DNA of 64,000 nucleotides from Muscardinus avellanarius (GCA_963383645.1 OY726557.1:131901251-131965250), one strand, 5' to 3'. Numbered from the stretch's first letter, positions 21,908 through 33,959 are shown. Notes: generated from the sequence alone by a model not told the origin. Program-made: numbers and translations.

Positions 21908-22196
21908 AAGAGAAGAGAAGAGAAGAGAAGAGAAGAGAAGAGAAGAGAAGAGAAGAGAAGAGAAGAGGAGAGCGAGCAGTTGCGAGGGACATATATAATT
22001 CCTAGGGATATTACCCCTGTGACCTACCTCTTCCAGCCAGACACTACCTTTTTGCCACCTAGATAATTCAGTAATACATCAATAGATTATCCACTGATGA
22101 GACTGGAACCATCAGGATTCAATTATATCACCCCTGTACATTTTTCCATTTTTCCCCAATTCTTTCATGGTACATTTCTATATCTAAATAGTAACA
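21691..22196 (-). mobile_element. MaLR-type solo LTR inserted in L1, antisense
   Basis: It begins TGTTTCAG and ends GTAACA, is flanked by the 5-bp duplication GGTGG (21686-21690 and 22197-22201), and interrupts an L1 motif that continues on the other side. The content is MaLR LTR read backwards ('gatttatttgctcatagttc'). It encloses the GA/GAGAA simple repeats at 21848-21966. TG..CA ends plus a 5-bp TSD indicate a genuine LTR insertion followed by loss of the internal part, or an insertion seen only as a solo LTR. Confidence 0.85.
21848..21966 (+). repeat. Compound (AG)n-(AGAGA)n microsatellite inside the LTR
   Basis: An AG tract to about 21902 passes into a pentanucleotide agaag tract to about 21966. 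It lies at the LTR position where other MaLR copies here show a short GA/TC run. Confidence 0.97.
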
Positions 22197-22201
22197 GGTG
22201 G

Positions 22202-22268
22202 TATCTCACTGTAGTTTTGATTTGTGTTTCTTAGTAATTAGTGATGCTGATCATTTCATAAGTTATAT
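22202..22268 (-). mobile_element. L1 antisense, right part of split copy
   Basis: 'tatctcactgtagttttgat' and 'ttgtgtttcttagtaattag' continue the L1 interrupted at 21690. Confidence 0.85.
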
Positions 22269-22271
22269 TTG

Positions 22272-22277
22272 GTGTGT

Positions 22278-22314
<37 letters not shown>

Positions 22315-22330
22315 TTTGTGTGTGTGTAAA
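22272..22330 (+). repeat. (GT)n microsatellite
   Basis: GT tract with a few tat/ttt interruptions, followed by a GA patch and a T run at about 22350-22362. Confidence 0.95.
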
Positions 22331-22362
22331 GAAGGAGAGAGATAGAGTTTTTTTTTTTTTTT

Positions 22363-23827
22363 AATATGGCTAGTCATTTGCCAGCTTGGCATTTTCAGTA
22401 ATCACCAAACTAAGGTAATATGTATAAATAAATAGTCCAGGCTTAGTTTATCTTCTCAGATTCCAAAATTGCAGCTTGCTCACTTCCTCACCTGTCTGCT
22501 GTCATGGGCAGGCTTCACATTCAGAGTGGCTGTTAACAGGAGTGGTGAAAAAGTCCCAGTACCCAAGGAACCCAATTGTTGAAACCTAGCTTTACGGCTT
22601 TATCTTTATACTGAGCTTGAAGAAAAAAGAAATTTTGTTTAAAAAATTAAGAAAAATGTGTTTTTTTTTTTTACTTTTGCAGCCCCATCTGAAGTCCTTC
22701 TATAAGAACATATACAGCAGTTATGACCATCTGCCCCCTCACTATCCCTGCTCCTACACCAGATAAGGCTCTAGCGCCTGCCTTGGAATTCATGTACTTC
22801 CACCCTATGTGCTTGCCACCTCTGGTGCCTCCATCGCTAGAATTTATATTCAGATATCATAAGTGAGAAATAATCAGCATTTAGGCTAACCTATTGGCTA
22901 AACAGCATAAGTATCTGAAAATGAGAAGAAAATAGGGGTGTTTCTTTCATTTTTCTTTTTTCATCCATACTGGAGAATAATGAAGCTGGGGTTAAGAATT
23001 TTAAGCAGCAGCTTTTGGTCAGGCTGTGTAGTTTGTAGAGATTAACTTACCCCCTTGGAGTGTTCAGCAACCAACTAGAAGGCTCTCCCAAGCCAAGCAA
23101 TTTTATAATTAAGTGATAATTGTTTTTTTTTTTTTAGAGGATTTTTCCCCCTGGGTAGCCTCGAGAAAGATAAACAGCTGCAGGAATCAATAAACATCAA
23201 GGTCATAGGCTGAATTATTTACTGATTCTCCGCTATTTATCTCAAACTTTCCCTTCTACAAGGAAAAATTGTGTCTACTTCACAGAAGATTTAGAATGCA
23301 CTTGGTTGAGTTTTACGGTTATTGTTACCATCTTTACCTTTTAAAACTTGAACAACATTGCTGCTTTCCAAAAGAAGTCTAGAGAATGGAAAGGCTGATG
23401 ATGATAGGGTTCATTCACAAGCCAGGTCAGGGTGGCTGAAACCCAGGTAGGGTACTTACTGAGCTGTAGAAAGTACAGGGTTGGCGGGGATAGGCCACAA
23501 AGATGTAGGCCATTTATACATAGTACTTCAATTGCCTATTGCTACAGAGATGAAGCAGCTTTCTGTTTTGTACAACAGGACACTTGCATCAACAATGTTC
23601 ATTTTTTGATGGGTCCTTGTTTCTTCTAGACAATTAGCACATCAGTTAGTATCTACAGAGATAAAAAAAAGTGTGAAAATTGTGTAGTATTACTTTAGAT
23701 ATGCCTGAGACCTACCAGTTCTAAACTGAGTTAGAAACATTTATACTCCAATTCAATCTGACTTTTTAATGACTTTTTCAGAAACATTCCAAGAATAAAT
23801 TCTTCTTTGGTAGATAAGGTGGATAGG
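22363..23827. other. Unassigned stretch, candidate non-repeat DNA
   Basis: No repeat or gene recognised. The part around 23140-23290 (a 'gataaacagctg' GATA/E-box pair at about 23168 and low simple-sequence content) looks like unique sequence that could be conserved; this is only an impression. Confidence 0.35.
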
Positions 23828-23837
23828 TAATTCTGAG

Positions 23838-23875
<38 letters not shown>

Positions 23876-24049
23876 TTAGGAATTAACCCTGTGGTGTTTT
23901 ACCTCTGAGCAATACTCCTAGTCCTTTTGATTTTGAAATAGGATCTCACTAAATCACCGTACATTAGCCTTGAACCTGCGATTCTCCTGCTTCAGCCTCC
24001 TAAGTTCTGAGGTTATAGGCATATACCACCATACCCAGCTTAATTCTGA
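23828..24049 (-). mobile_element. B1-dID SINE with (CA)n tail
   Basis: SINE body about 23877-24040 (minus strand: 'gctgggtatggtggtatatg' to 'caccacagggttaattcc'). Its 3' tail is the TG tract at 23841-23876. A 9-base TSD (taattctga, 23828-23836 and 24041-24049) brackets body and tail together, so the microsatellite belongs to the element. Confidence 0.8.
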
Positions 24050-25429
24050 TTTTTGTTGTTGTTGTTGTTTGTTTTTAGTATACATCTATATTTCTAAATG
24101 GTGCCAAGAATTTAAATAGAAACCTATTTGATATGATGTAAAGAAAACATCTGGATAAATAACTTCAAATTTGTCCTTTTAAATTTGGAGTTTGGAGTGC
24201 TCTGTAGATGAACCAAGAACACCTGGTTTCTCCTTCAGAAGCCTGTTGCCTTCCTCCAGGTCTTGGGTGTTGGTCCTGGCTTTGGGCAGGGGAACCCTTG
24301 TTTGGCCCAGTGCTTTCACAGGGCCATGAGTAGCTTTAAAAGAGTTTCTTGATCTCCATTAAGAGTACAAATCCCAATGATATATTCATTTTCCCTCTCC
24401 TCCATCCCAGCAACTATTAATGAGCTCAAAATCAATCTTCCCGGTTTCTTGATGAGATTAGAGGACTTTCACTCCTCTTGCAACTGCTCATTGCAAACCA
24501 GATGTAGCAATCTGTTTATTGTGAACTCTCTTTCCTCCTTTCTGCATCTCAGCTATTGATTAAGTAATGCCACCCTGGGGCTTGTTCCTGATAAAGCAAC
24601 TTCATAGAAAACAAAGTGTTGGGTATCTACACAATTCTGGTTATTATTCTTCATTCAGGCACCAGTGCAGGGTGGCTTAACTGAAGCAAGGCAATAGGCG
24701 ATGCTAAGCAGCTCCTCCCGAGAATTCTGGTTTTAATACCAAATAGTGTCTGGCTTGAGAAGATTCTCCAAGGGTTAGATAGAGGCTGAGAGACTCAACA
24801 GGCTGGATGTTTGGAAAGATCCAAATAATTTTGTAGCAGGGATATGATTCGGCCCTGTTGAGCATTCCAAATTCCAATCCTTAACATGCTATTAATTATT
24901 CTAATCCTAACATATAGAGACTGGGGGGATGTAATGTCTCTATAATACTTACTGGAAGAAATAAAAAAATCCTTAAAATAAAAGGGAAGTAATAAGAACA
25001 GGACCTGATAAAGTTGGGGAATCAGAAAAACTGAAGCCTAGGGAAAGCTGGGAGTGAGGCGATGCAAATGATTTGGAAATTCGGAAATACTGTGCAGAAT
25101 ACAGAAGAGACATACTCATTGTTCTCTCATTCGGGCAACCAAACAATATTTAGAAGGATAAAGGGCTTATCTCAAGCCACACAAATTGATATTTTAATTT
25201 ATATGTGGCTATTTTTTTAATATAAGATTTTTTAATACCTATAACCTAAAGGGCCTTTGCTTTTGTATCGACTAGCAATAGATTGCAGTGTTTGGAAGGA
25301 ATAAGTTGACTTTATCTTGGATAAAGTTAGCAAAAGTGGGGAGAAAAGGGTTGAATTTTCTTTTCAGAGTTCTTATTTCCTAATAAAATAGAAATAGAAA
25401 TGTTCTTATTGCTTGTTTTAAAAAATAAG
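24050..25429. other. Unassigned non-coding stretch
   Basis: Nothing recognised beyond a short (TTG)n at about 24055-24075. Confidence 0.4.
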
Positions 25430-25545
25430 CATAAGAGGCCCTTTGCAACTCAGTGAAATCCTGTTTCAAAATAAAGAATAAGAAATAGGGCTAGGGATGT
25501 AGCTCAGAGGTAGAATGCCCCTGGGTTTTATCCCCAGTACTACAA

Positions 25546-25580
<35 letters not shown>

Positions 25581-25581
25581 G
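25430..25581 (+). mobile_element. 5'-truncated B1-dID SINE with (AAAT)n tail
   Basis: Begins within the left half ('aggccctttgcaactcagtg'), carries the ID half 'gggctagggatgtagctcag' to 'ttatccccagtactacaata', and ends in about ten aaat units to 25581. Confidence 0.85.
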
Positions 25582-25802
25582 AAACAAGTCGGACATTGTG
25601 GCACACTCTTATAATCCTAGCATTTGGGAGGCTGAGATAGGAGAATCCGGGTTTTCAGCCAGAATCAGCTACTAAGTGAGGCCCTTTGCAACTCACTGAG
25701 ACCCTGCTTCAAAATAAAGAATAAGAAATAGGGCTTGGGGTGTAGCTCAGAGGTAGAATGCCCCTGGGTTTCATCCTCAGGACTGCAAAAAAAAAAAAAA
25801 AA
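25582..25802 (+). mobile_element. Complete B1-dID SINE, tandem to the previous copy
   Basis: Left half from about 25589 ('gtcggacattgtggcacact'), linker 'caaaataaagaataagaaat', ID half 'agggcttggggtgtagctca' to 'tcatcctcaggactgcaaaa', A tail 25787-25802. It starts in the tetranucleotide tail of the preceding SINE; A-rich tails are common L1-endonuclease targets. Confidence 0.9.
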
Positions 25803-26418
25803 GGGATGATACACAGATTGCATGAGAAATTTGAGTTACTATGCAAAGTAACCAGCTTTCCTGGGGAGCAAAATTAAAAAGGCATTAGACTAGATTTTCT
25901 TCTGTTCCCACCACCATATCCTAAACTCTTGCCAGTGTAACAAAGCCTAACATGGACTGAACACTGGAAATCTCCATAACTGCCCAAAAAATTTGAACAA
26001 AAAGATACCAGTAATAAAACAACTAACTATATGTGAAGGCCTTTCAATGACATAAACTGTTGAAACTTTCTTAGTACATTTTTCTGAACACATTCAAAAT
26101 GATGACTGTGGTACGCAGCACATCTCAGTAGCTAAAACAAAGTTAAACTACTGAAAAAGCAGCATCTTGACAAACAAAATAAATAAAGCTCAAGAAACAA
26201 AACAGGACCAGGAACCATGGTGAAAGGAATCTAGCTAGTACTCTGAACTGCAAGATCCACTGCAAAAAACCTGAATGTGAACTGCGGAGCAGCCTAGCCT
26301 ACCTGTGCCATCAATGGGCCATAGGCCCAAACCATGAGTCCTGGCTCTGGCTGACACCAGTGCAGAAGCCATAAGAAATCCAGAAAAATAATCCAAGAGC
26401 TTGAAAGCAGGCACAGAC
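25803..26418. other. Unassigned non-coding stretch
   Basis: No confident repeat. The part after about 26150 may belong to the same element as the tandem unit at 26750-27220. Confidence 0.35.
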
Positions 26419-26430
26419 AGAGCTCCAACA

Positions 26431-26461
<31 letters not shown>

Positions 26462-26659
26462 GGTGGTACTGGGGTTCCTGGAAACCCTTCAACTTCCGGA
26501 CTACACTCCCAGACCTATCTTTTATACCTTTTTGAATTGGAAACAGGGTCTCTTAAGCCACATGGCTGGCTTCAAACCTGCGAGATCCTCTTGTCTCCGC
26601 CTCCCAAGCATGGGGATTACAAGCATGCACCACCACGCCCGGCAGAGCTCCAACATCTT
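26419..26659 (-). mobile_element. Young-subfamily SINE with perfect 16-bp TSD
   Basis: TSD agagctccaacatctt at 26419-26434 and 26644-26659. The body (26460-26643) shows the variant features 'gttcctggaaaccc', 'actcccagacctat' and 'ggtctcttaagccacatggc' with CpG-retaining 'accacgcccggc'. The tail is about 27 T in this orientation. The KKKKK-containing minus frame is its shadow. Confidence 0.95.
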
Positions 26660-26749
26660 AAGTGGAGAATGGCATCACATTTTAGGGACACAGAAGTAGA
26701 TCTAAAACCTCTTGCACTCACCAGAGGCAGCATCCAAAGCTGCACAGCA

Positions 26750-27225
26750 AGCCCTCCAGAGACCCAGAGCAGGACAGTCAGGTAACCACTTGCATTACTT
26801 GGTTCTAGGAGGAAGATTAGCCAGAAAAGCTGCAGTACCCGGCAGGCTATTCCAGTTAGAACCTCCAGAGACATAGGAAAGGTGCTCAAGGCATGGTAAC
26901 TGTGCCAGATCACACACACAGTCTTGGGCTACTCCAAGACTACACTGGATGCCTGAGCGGGCAGAAAGAGCAGAGGCCTGAGGGCAAGTGAGCCCTTGAG
27001 AGACCCTGCAGCAGGACCAGGTAACTGCTTGCATTACTCAGTACTCAGAAGACCATCCAGAGAAGCTGTGGGACCCATTGGGTTAGTCCAGTGAGGTGCT
27101 CAAGGCCCAGTATCTGCAGAGAGTCACAGGGAGTTGCTCTAAGACTATACTGGACACCCTCTGCCTGTGTGGGTAGGGAAGTGCAGGCACAGAGCAGAGG
27201 GCCTGAGCCCTGGGTGGAGAGAGCA
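26750..27225 (+). repeat. Two diverged tandem copies of a roughly 235-bp GC-richer unit
   Basis: Copy A starts near 26758 and copy B near 26999. Shared landmarks are 'gagaccc', 'caggtaac', 'cttgcattact', 'ggtgctcaagg', an 'aagactacactggatgcc' / 'aagactatactggacacc' pair, and 'gcagaggcctgag' / 'gcagagggcctgag'. There is no long open frame in common. A tandem, GC-richer promoter-like unit upstream of T-rich sequence is reminiscent of rodent L1 5'UTR monomers, but I do not recognise the family. Confidence 0.6.
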
Positions 27226-28611
27226 GAGGACTCAGGGTGTGAAACACAGGCTGGACTTACACGGAACTCATTAACAGTGACACTCTACACCTAAACACAA
27301 AGCTATCAGAGGTGAGAGAGGGGCACAACCATTCAGAGAGTCAGTTCAAAAGCTGACAATAGAGTACAGAGCAAATAAGAGTCATTGGAATATACTCCAG
27401 AATCTACCACAGTAATGAGGCATACAGATATTATACAGGCCCAGCCCTATTTTTTTGTTTGTTTGTTTGCTTTGCTTTGTTGTCTCACACTGTTGCTAGT
27501 TCTTTTTATTTTATTTCATTTTTGTCCTTTATTTTTCTCTTTCTTATTCCTTTTGTATTCTTTTGGTTTTTTGTCTTTCATGTGTAATTGTTAGCTTTTG
27601 AATCTTGTTGTGTTACTTTATTCATGTATGTTTGCTCCTTCCCTTCATTCCTTTTACAAACTTCTTCACTCTAGCCTCTCTACTCTCTTCTTTCAAAACT
27701 TTTTTTCCCTTACTGTATCTCCTTGTTTAATATTCAAGGCATTTAATATCTCTATACTTAAGTACTGTACTAACTATAAGAGTCCTACTATCAATAAAAT
27801 AAAAGGACTACGAAAAATAAAACGGTACTAGACTAATTAGGATTTATTCTAAACTGTTGTTATAAAGAGACCTACCCAATATAGTACTTAAAAAAGAATA
27901 AAAATCTCAGACTCTTTATCACAAGTGCTTCTCAGCCAGCAGGAAGGTGGACAGAAGCTTGAGGCTTCATATCAATTCCTTCTAAGCCACAACTAAGAGG
28001 CCAGAAAGCATCACCACATGATTACAAAACAAACAGGCTTGAGAACTCAGCTTGTAGCTGGGCACAAAAGTTCTCAAGTAAAGATAGAAGCCCTGATATC
28101 AGAGGAAGAAGAGCAAAGGGTGGAAAAATGCAAACTCTGTCACATGTCCAAATTTCCAATCTGTCACGTATGGAACAAAAAACCATGGAACTGAAATTAG
28201 CATATTAGTCTACTGCTTAGACAGAGCAATAATTAAAAGAAAAAGAGAAGAAGAGTACAAGGGAATTCGAGATAGGCTAAAATAAGAAAAAGGACTTAAA
28301 TAAAGAAGGGCAAACAGATGTATGTCAGAAGATAGGACTAGAATAGAAAAGAAGTATGTGGTCTGTTTTTTAGTTCTTTATATTTGCCTTTAGATAAGCT
28401 TCTGTGAGATTTGACTAATTAGTTGGATGCTTGATAGTAGCCATTCCACAAGGCAATCTACCTTAATTGGGCTGCATATAAAAATCGGTAATTTCTTGCT
28501 TAATTTGAAATACCCTGGTAATATCCCTTGTATTTTGGGCAATATGAATATGGCCTTTCTTGCTTCCATGGCTAATGTTTTCATGACATATGCTTTTAAA
28601 AAATATATCTG
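27226..28611. other. Unassigned stretch, possibly part of an L1 5' region
   Basis: Contains a pyrimidine-rich stretch at 27450-27720 and then A-rich sequence. Old L1 5' regions can have a CTTTT-rich part, so this plus the tandem unit before it could be one L1 5' end, but no ORF1 is visible. The part after 28360 is unrecognised. Confidence 0.3.
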
Positions 28612-28815
28612 AGCCAGGCATGGTGGCTCACACTTGTAATCCTAACATTCTGGAGGCCTGAGACCAGAGGATTGTGGTTCACAGACAGCCTCAGCTACTT
28701 AGTAAGGCACGCTGCAACTTAGTGAGAACCTGTTTCAAAAAACGAATGAAAAATAGGGCAAGAGTTGTAGCTTGGAGGTAGAATGCCCCTGATTTTATCC
28801 CCAGAACCCCCCCCC
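28612..28815 (+). mobile_element. B1-dID-type composite SINE
   Basis: Left half 'gagccaggcatggtggctca' to 'gaacctgtttcaaaa', ID half 'agggcaagagttgtagcttg' to 'gattttatccccagaacccc', then a C run and aaatatat. The AT tract at 28839-28866 follows closely. Confidence 0.85.
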
Positions 28816-28866
28816 AAATATATATATTTGTACACAGATTATATATATATATATATATATATATAT
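28816..28866 (+). repeat. (AT)n microsatellite next to the SINE tail
   Basis: Two AT runs separated by 'ttgtacacagatt'. Confidence 0.9.
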
Positions 28867-29702
28867 CTGTGTGTTCATAATTAAATTTTTCTTGTAGACA
28901 ACATATAGTTGGGTCTTGCTTGTGCATTTAGTATGGAAATTTCTGCTCTTTATTAGATATATTTAGACCATTTATGTTTAATATATTATTAATATGGTTG
29001 ATTCAAGTCTACCATCATGTTATTTGTTTTCTATTTGCCTCATATGTTATTTATTCTTATTTGTAATTTTTTGCTGCTTAATTAAAGATCTTCTATGATT
29101 TTATTTTCCCAATTGTCTTATTAGCTATTTTTCTTACTTTATTTAGTGGCTGCTCTCAGGTTTATAATATGCACTTAACTATTCATAGATTACCTTGAAA
29201 TAACATTAAATTGTTTTCAGTATCATGTAAAACCCTTAAACAGAATCCTTTGTGGTTTTGTGATCAAATATTTTACTTCTACCTATGTTAGAAGATTCCA
29301 TTATATATTGCTATTTGGGGCTTTGTATGTTCATTTATCTTTTAAAGAGAGTTATTAAAAGGAAATATTAACCCTTTTAAATGCTCTATATTTCTTTCTG
29401 TAGATTCATATTTGTATCTGTTGTTATTTTTCTTCTGCATAAAGATCTTTTAAAATATTTTTTGTAGAAATAACTTTTTGGTGATAAATTCTTCCAGTTT
29501 TGTTTCTCTGCAAAGGGCTTTATTTTGTTTTTGGTTTTAAGCCTTGATTTTTTTTTGATTGTTCTTGTGATTCATGTCACATATTTTCTGCTCTCATTCT
29601 TATACTTACCTGTATATAAAACTTTCCTCCATCATTTTTAGTTAATTTTAGTTTTTTTCATAATTTAAAGCAATTTGAGAAGGGTGTGCCCTAATGGGGA
29701 TT

Positions 29703-29888
29703 TTTCTTTTTTCCTTTAGTGCCAAGAATTGAATCCAGGGGGTACTCTATCACTAAGAATAGTGCCCCTCTTTTAAAATTTTGAGTTAGGATCTTACTAA
29801 GTTGCCCAGGCTGATCTCTAGCTTATGCTCTCTTTGCCTCAGCCTCATAAGTAGCTAAGATTATAGTTGTGTGCTATCACATCTGGCC
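29703..29888 (-). mobile_element. B1-dID SINE nested in L1M
   Basis: Minus-strand copy: ID end 'gccaagaattgaatccaggg', linker 'ttttaaaattttgagttagg', left half 'tgcctcagcctcataagtag' to 'tgctatcacatctggcc'. Diverged. Confidence 0.75.
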
Positions 29889-30117
29889 TTAGTGAGATTT
29901 TCCTATGTTTGACCTGTGTAGGGACCTTCTTTAATTTGTGAATTTACAGTTTTCCTTAAATTTTAAAAACTTAAGCTATTATATATTTTAAAATATGTTT
30001 ATACATTTCCTTCTCTTCTCTATTTTCGCTATTCCTAGTATATATGTGCTACACTACTTGATATTGTCCCCAAATAATTTTATTTTCTGTCCTTTTACTT
30101 TGTGTGCTTAATAAAAC

Positions 30118-30347
30118 TTGATTTTTTTTTTTTTTGCGGTTTTGAGGATGGAACCCAGAGACATTCTACCCCCAAGCTATATCCACATCCCTATTTTTTA
30201 TTCTTTACTTTGAAACAGGGTCTCACTGAGTTGCAAAGGACCTCACTAAGTAGCTGAGACTGGCCTCAAACTGCGATCCTCCTGTCTCAGCCTCCCAAAT
30301 GCTGGGATTACAAGCATGCACCATCACACCCAGCTAGGCTTGATGTT
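30118..30347 (-). mobile_element. B1-dID SINE nested in L1M
   Basis: Minus-strand full copy: T run from 30122, 'gaggatggaacccagagaca', 'tttgaaacagggtctcactg', 'tcctgtctcagcctcccaaa', 'catcacacccagct'. A short imperfect TSD (cttgatttt / cttgatgtt) borders it. Confidence 0.85.
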
Positions 30348-30450
30348 TACTAACATTATCTTTGATAGTGTCTAACTTGCTGTTTACTTTATCCAATGAT
30401 ACTTTCACTTAACATATTATGTTTTTTACTTCTAAGACCAAGGTTGTCCA

Positions 30451-33395
30451 ACTTTATCTACAAACATCCAGATAAGAAATATTTTAGGCTTTTGGGGACA
30501 TACATAGCTTGATACTCAATAAAGTCTAAAGTAGATCCTTATGCAGAATCTAAAGCTTTTTTATGTATATTTTTCTTCTTTCTTGAAACCTATCCTACAA
30601 CTACCAGCTGTCACAGGATTCTTAAACTGTTCTGTATCATTTTGTCAGAGTTCTGTTCTCTGAACACACAGAAATATTCTGAAGGATTATTTTCTCCTTT
30701 TAAGAATCACCACATTGTCCTGTTTTCCAGTGCTTTAAACAGTCCATTCAGGTATTTTATTGGTCTTCTAGTTGTCTGTTATAGTCAAATAAATGCAATA
30801 ATTTTTACCCCATCATGGTTGACAGTTAAAGTCTTCTCAGCCCTTTGAAGAGATATATGAAAAGGGAATACTTGTCATATGTTTAAATGCAGTTTTCGTT
30901 ATGTCTATCTGTATTTCTATGACAAAGTACCTATTTGTTTAACTTCTAACCCATAGCTCGACAATAAATGAAAGACTGATGGTAGGTTTGGTGATCTATG
31001 ATCTGTCTCATGGAGTGATGTTACTCTTGATCCAATGATTTTGACACGAGATCATACAGAAATAATAGTTATGATCTGTATTTTTTTTAAATTGGAAGCT
31101 AAAGTTCACTAAAAAAAGGTTGACTAACATATCCTGCTGAAGACCACTGGCCATTTGTAACATTGTTGAACAAAATAATTTTTGCTGAAAACTCAAAATG
31201 ATTGTAGCAGGATTCAATTTAAGATTGAACTCATTTTTTTTTCAGATTGACATTAGTATTAAAAGTTTTATAGTATGAATCCTGAGAGGCCTCTATTTGT
31301 CAGACATCAGGCAAGAATGCTCTAGGTAAGGGTTTAGTGTACATAACAGGGATTCTAACTAAAGCCTAGTAAGGAAAACTTGCTGAGAATTTCCTCTATT
31401 AAGAAGAGCAATGAGCCACCACTCAAGCTGTAGGTGAAAGCACAAATATCTACTCACCTTTATCTTTTAATTCCTCAAGGCTGGAAAACAGATAGGACTG
31501 TATATTGTCTGGATATGAAGTTAGTGCTCATGAGCTTGATGGTGAAAGGAAGGAAAAACATGGTAAATGTTCTCTATTTTAGCAAGAAATCAGGCTTCTT
31601 TGATGGGAAGTCTATAAGAGGTCACACATTGTATACAAAGTCAAATTGGGGCTTGCTTGTAAAGAATATTTTAGTAGTTTTATAGGTAGGCATTATATTG
31701 ACAACCAATATATATATATATCTATGATTTTATTAAAAGGTTAAGACCTGAGTTGATCAGAAGAGAAGCAAAGACAGCAAGTTGTATAACATAGAGGACA
31801 AAATTTTCAAGTTGTTTGGGGGTAATTACTGAGATACCTACATAATTAGTAGCTTATCTCATACCAACTTAAGCAAAAAAAGAACATTGTTATTCTTTCT
31901 TGTCCTCTGGACTACCTAGAAATTAAGTAAATCTTGAAATGGAAGATAATAATATTTTGATATTTTAATAAGACTTTATTTAAATGGAATTTGAAGGGAT
32001 ACGCTGGGGTGGAAAGAATATGTACACACGTGCGTGTGTGTGCATACACATACACACACCTATTTTTCTCTTGTAACCAGAGGAGGGGGCTTTTTGTATC
32101 TCAAAGAATGCTATTAAAGATTACATTGACAATCATTAGCTGAGACTACAGAAAAATCATTTGAATAATTTAGATTTAATAATCAAGACCCATTTACTGG
32201 GAGATGGTGCTAATCCAGAGTAAGGATTGGAAGAATCCCACTAGGGTGGGTTGTCATCACCATTCCCAGTGATAGGAGCTAAAAAAAATCTGTAAAGTTT
32301 ATTTGCTCAACTTTAATAGTATCTTTATCTAGCTGTGCTTTGTAAGAACTTTTTAAATCTTATGGTCTTTATTCTTATCTTAGAAAAATATTTCTTCCTG
32401 TTTTGAGTTCATCTAAGTTCAAATTATACAGGAAAATAATCTGTGCTTTTTTCCCTTTGCTATTAGAATACAGGATTTGTCAGTGTGTAGATCATGGAAT
32501 TTGAGTCTTACTGGTAGAATTGGCATTGAAATTGCTTTGTATTTATCCATGAAATATATTGAATGAAACAGTTATTTTGCTAGGTAGTAAAGACACAGAG
32601 ACAAAGTAAACACACTTGATCTCAGGTCTAGTGATAGATAGATGCTAAATAGGAATCATACACCTATTTACATGTTTACAGTGTGTGAGGTGAAAAGATA
32701 AAAGTTCTCAGAGTGAATGTCAGGGGCTTAATATGATCTGAAAATTGGGGCTAAGAAATGGAATATGAGAATTTAGTAGGCAAGAAATGAGGGTGGGGCT
32801 GGAGGGGATCTAGATGTAGACAGGAGCTGAATAAGTTTGGGGAAAAATTAAAAAGCCAATATGAAGCAACCAAAGTGCATGCAAGAAAGGTTATATGGTG
32901 ATGAGGCTTAACTCATGGAATCATAGATCTTGGAAGTATATTCTAAGGTCAGTGGAAAAATGTTGAATGCTTTGAAAATATTACAGTGATGGTATCAGAT
33001 TTGTGTCTTTATGCAAGAATGGATTGGAAAAAAGATAGAAATAGATGCAAAAAGATATTGCAGAAGGGTGAAAATGGGCTGAAATTTCAATAATTTAGAG
33101 ATGATCCCTGTTATTCTCTGTCCTTTCAAATGGTCCAACCAAATTAAACACTCTTTGATAGCACTTAGAGAGTACAAGTCCTTTGCTAAGTGGACAAAAA
33201 GGAAAAGAGAAAAGTGGCACAAGTTACCTGCTCCCTCTGGCAAAACATCTGACAGACTTTCCTTAGAAGCGATATGAATTATGGTGCTCATGGTGCTTCT
33301 ATTGGAATGTGGTCTCATCTATCTTATCCGGGGAAGAGATGTCAGAGGAGAGCTCTTCTCAGTTTAGATATCATACCAACTTTGTAGTGTTAGTC
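30451..33395. other. Long unassigned AT-rich stretch
   Basis: Nearly 3 kb without a repeat I can name. Minor features are (AT)n near 31707-31722 and an alternating purine-pyrimidine patch with CACGTG-like steps at 32022-32060. Short frames at 31434-31685 and 32995-33318 have no recognisable domain. Old repeats too diverged to spot by eye are likely. Confidence 0.4.
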
Positions 33396-33620
33396 TGTCT
33401 GGATATTTTTTTTTTTTTTTGTGGTGGTACTGGGGTTCCTGGAAGCCCTTCTACCTCCAGGCTACACTCCCAGACCTATTTTTACATTTTTATTTGGAAA
33501 CAGGGTCTCCTAAGCCAGCGCTCGCGGCTGGCTTTGAACCTGCGCGATCCTCCTGTCTCAGCCTCCCAAGTGCAGGGATTACAAGCATACACCACCACGC
33601 CCGGCTTGTCTGGATATTTT
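33396..33620 (-). mobile_element. Young-subfamily SINE with perfect 14-bp TSD
   Basis: TSD tgtctggatatttt at 33396-33409 and 33607-33620. Body with 'gttcctggaagcccttctac', 'actcccagacctattttt', 'gtctcctaagccagcgctcg' and 'accaccacgcccggct'. The 76- and 120-residue plus frames here are SINE shadows. Confidence 0.95.
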
Positions 33621-33957
33621 ATAATTCTTTTCCCACTCATTTTCTTTAGAACCAAACTAGGCTCTTACTGAATATCCATCCTAAATCATCTCAGAAGCAA
33701 ACGACTTGTGTCTCAAGGACATGGCTTTCTCCGCATCCAGGTAAGACAAGATGGGGAGATGCTAGGGTTTAACTCTCATTGTAAATTCAAACAAAATCCA
33801 AGGCCTATAAAACTTTAGCGAGGGATGGACATGTTAACCAGTAACGAATTCTTCTGATTTGTGTTGTTTAGTACTAAGCAGCTTGACTATCTGGACTTCA
33901 ACACTGATATGCTCTTGCACTGCATTTGGTTTTGCTTTGTCTTGTTTCTTTTGTTTC
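33621..33957. other. Unassigned non-coding stretch
   Basis: Nothing recognised. Confidence 0.4.
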
Positions 33958-33959
33958 AA

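Larger units (their letters stand above)
28870..30450 (-). mobile_element. Old L1M antisense copy, ORF1-ORF2 region, with two nested SINEs
   Basis: Long antisense L1M series: 'gacaacatatagttgggtct', 'atatttagaccatttatgtt', 'gtctaccatcatgttatttg', 'ttatttagtggctgctctca', 'gtttataatatgcacttaac', 'tttttgtagaaataactttt' and 'gataaattcttccagttttg'; after the first SINE 'gtgtagggaccttctttaat', and after the second 'gatagtgtctaacttgctgt'. No intact frame. The two interrupting SINEs are listed separately. Confidence 0.75.

Noticed and set aside
25541..25802. CRISPR-like spaced repeats
   Set aside because: The repeated blocks are two tandem SINEs and an AAAT tract in eukaryotic DNA.
30470..30570. Possible old DNA-transposon fragment ('aggttgtccaactttatcta')
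   Set aside because: Only a short weak resemblance; I could not follow it to either side.
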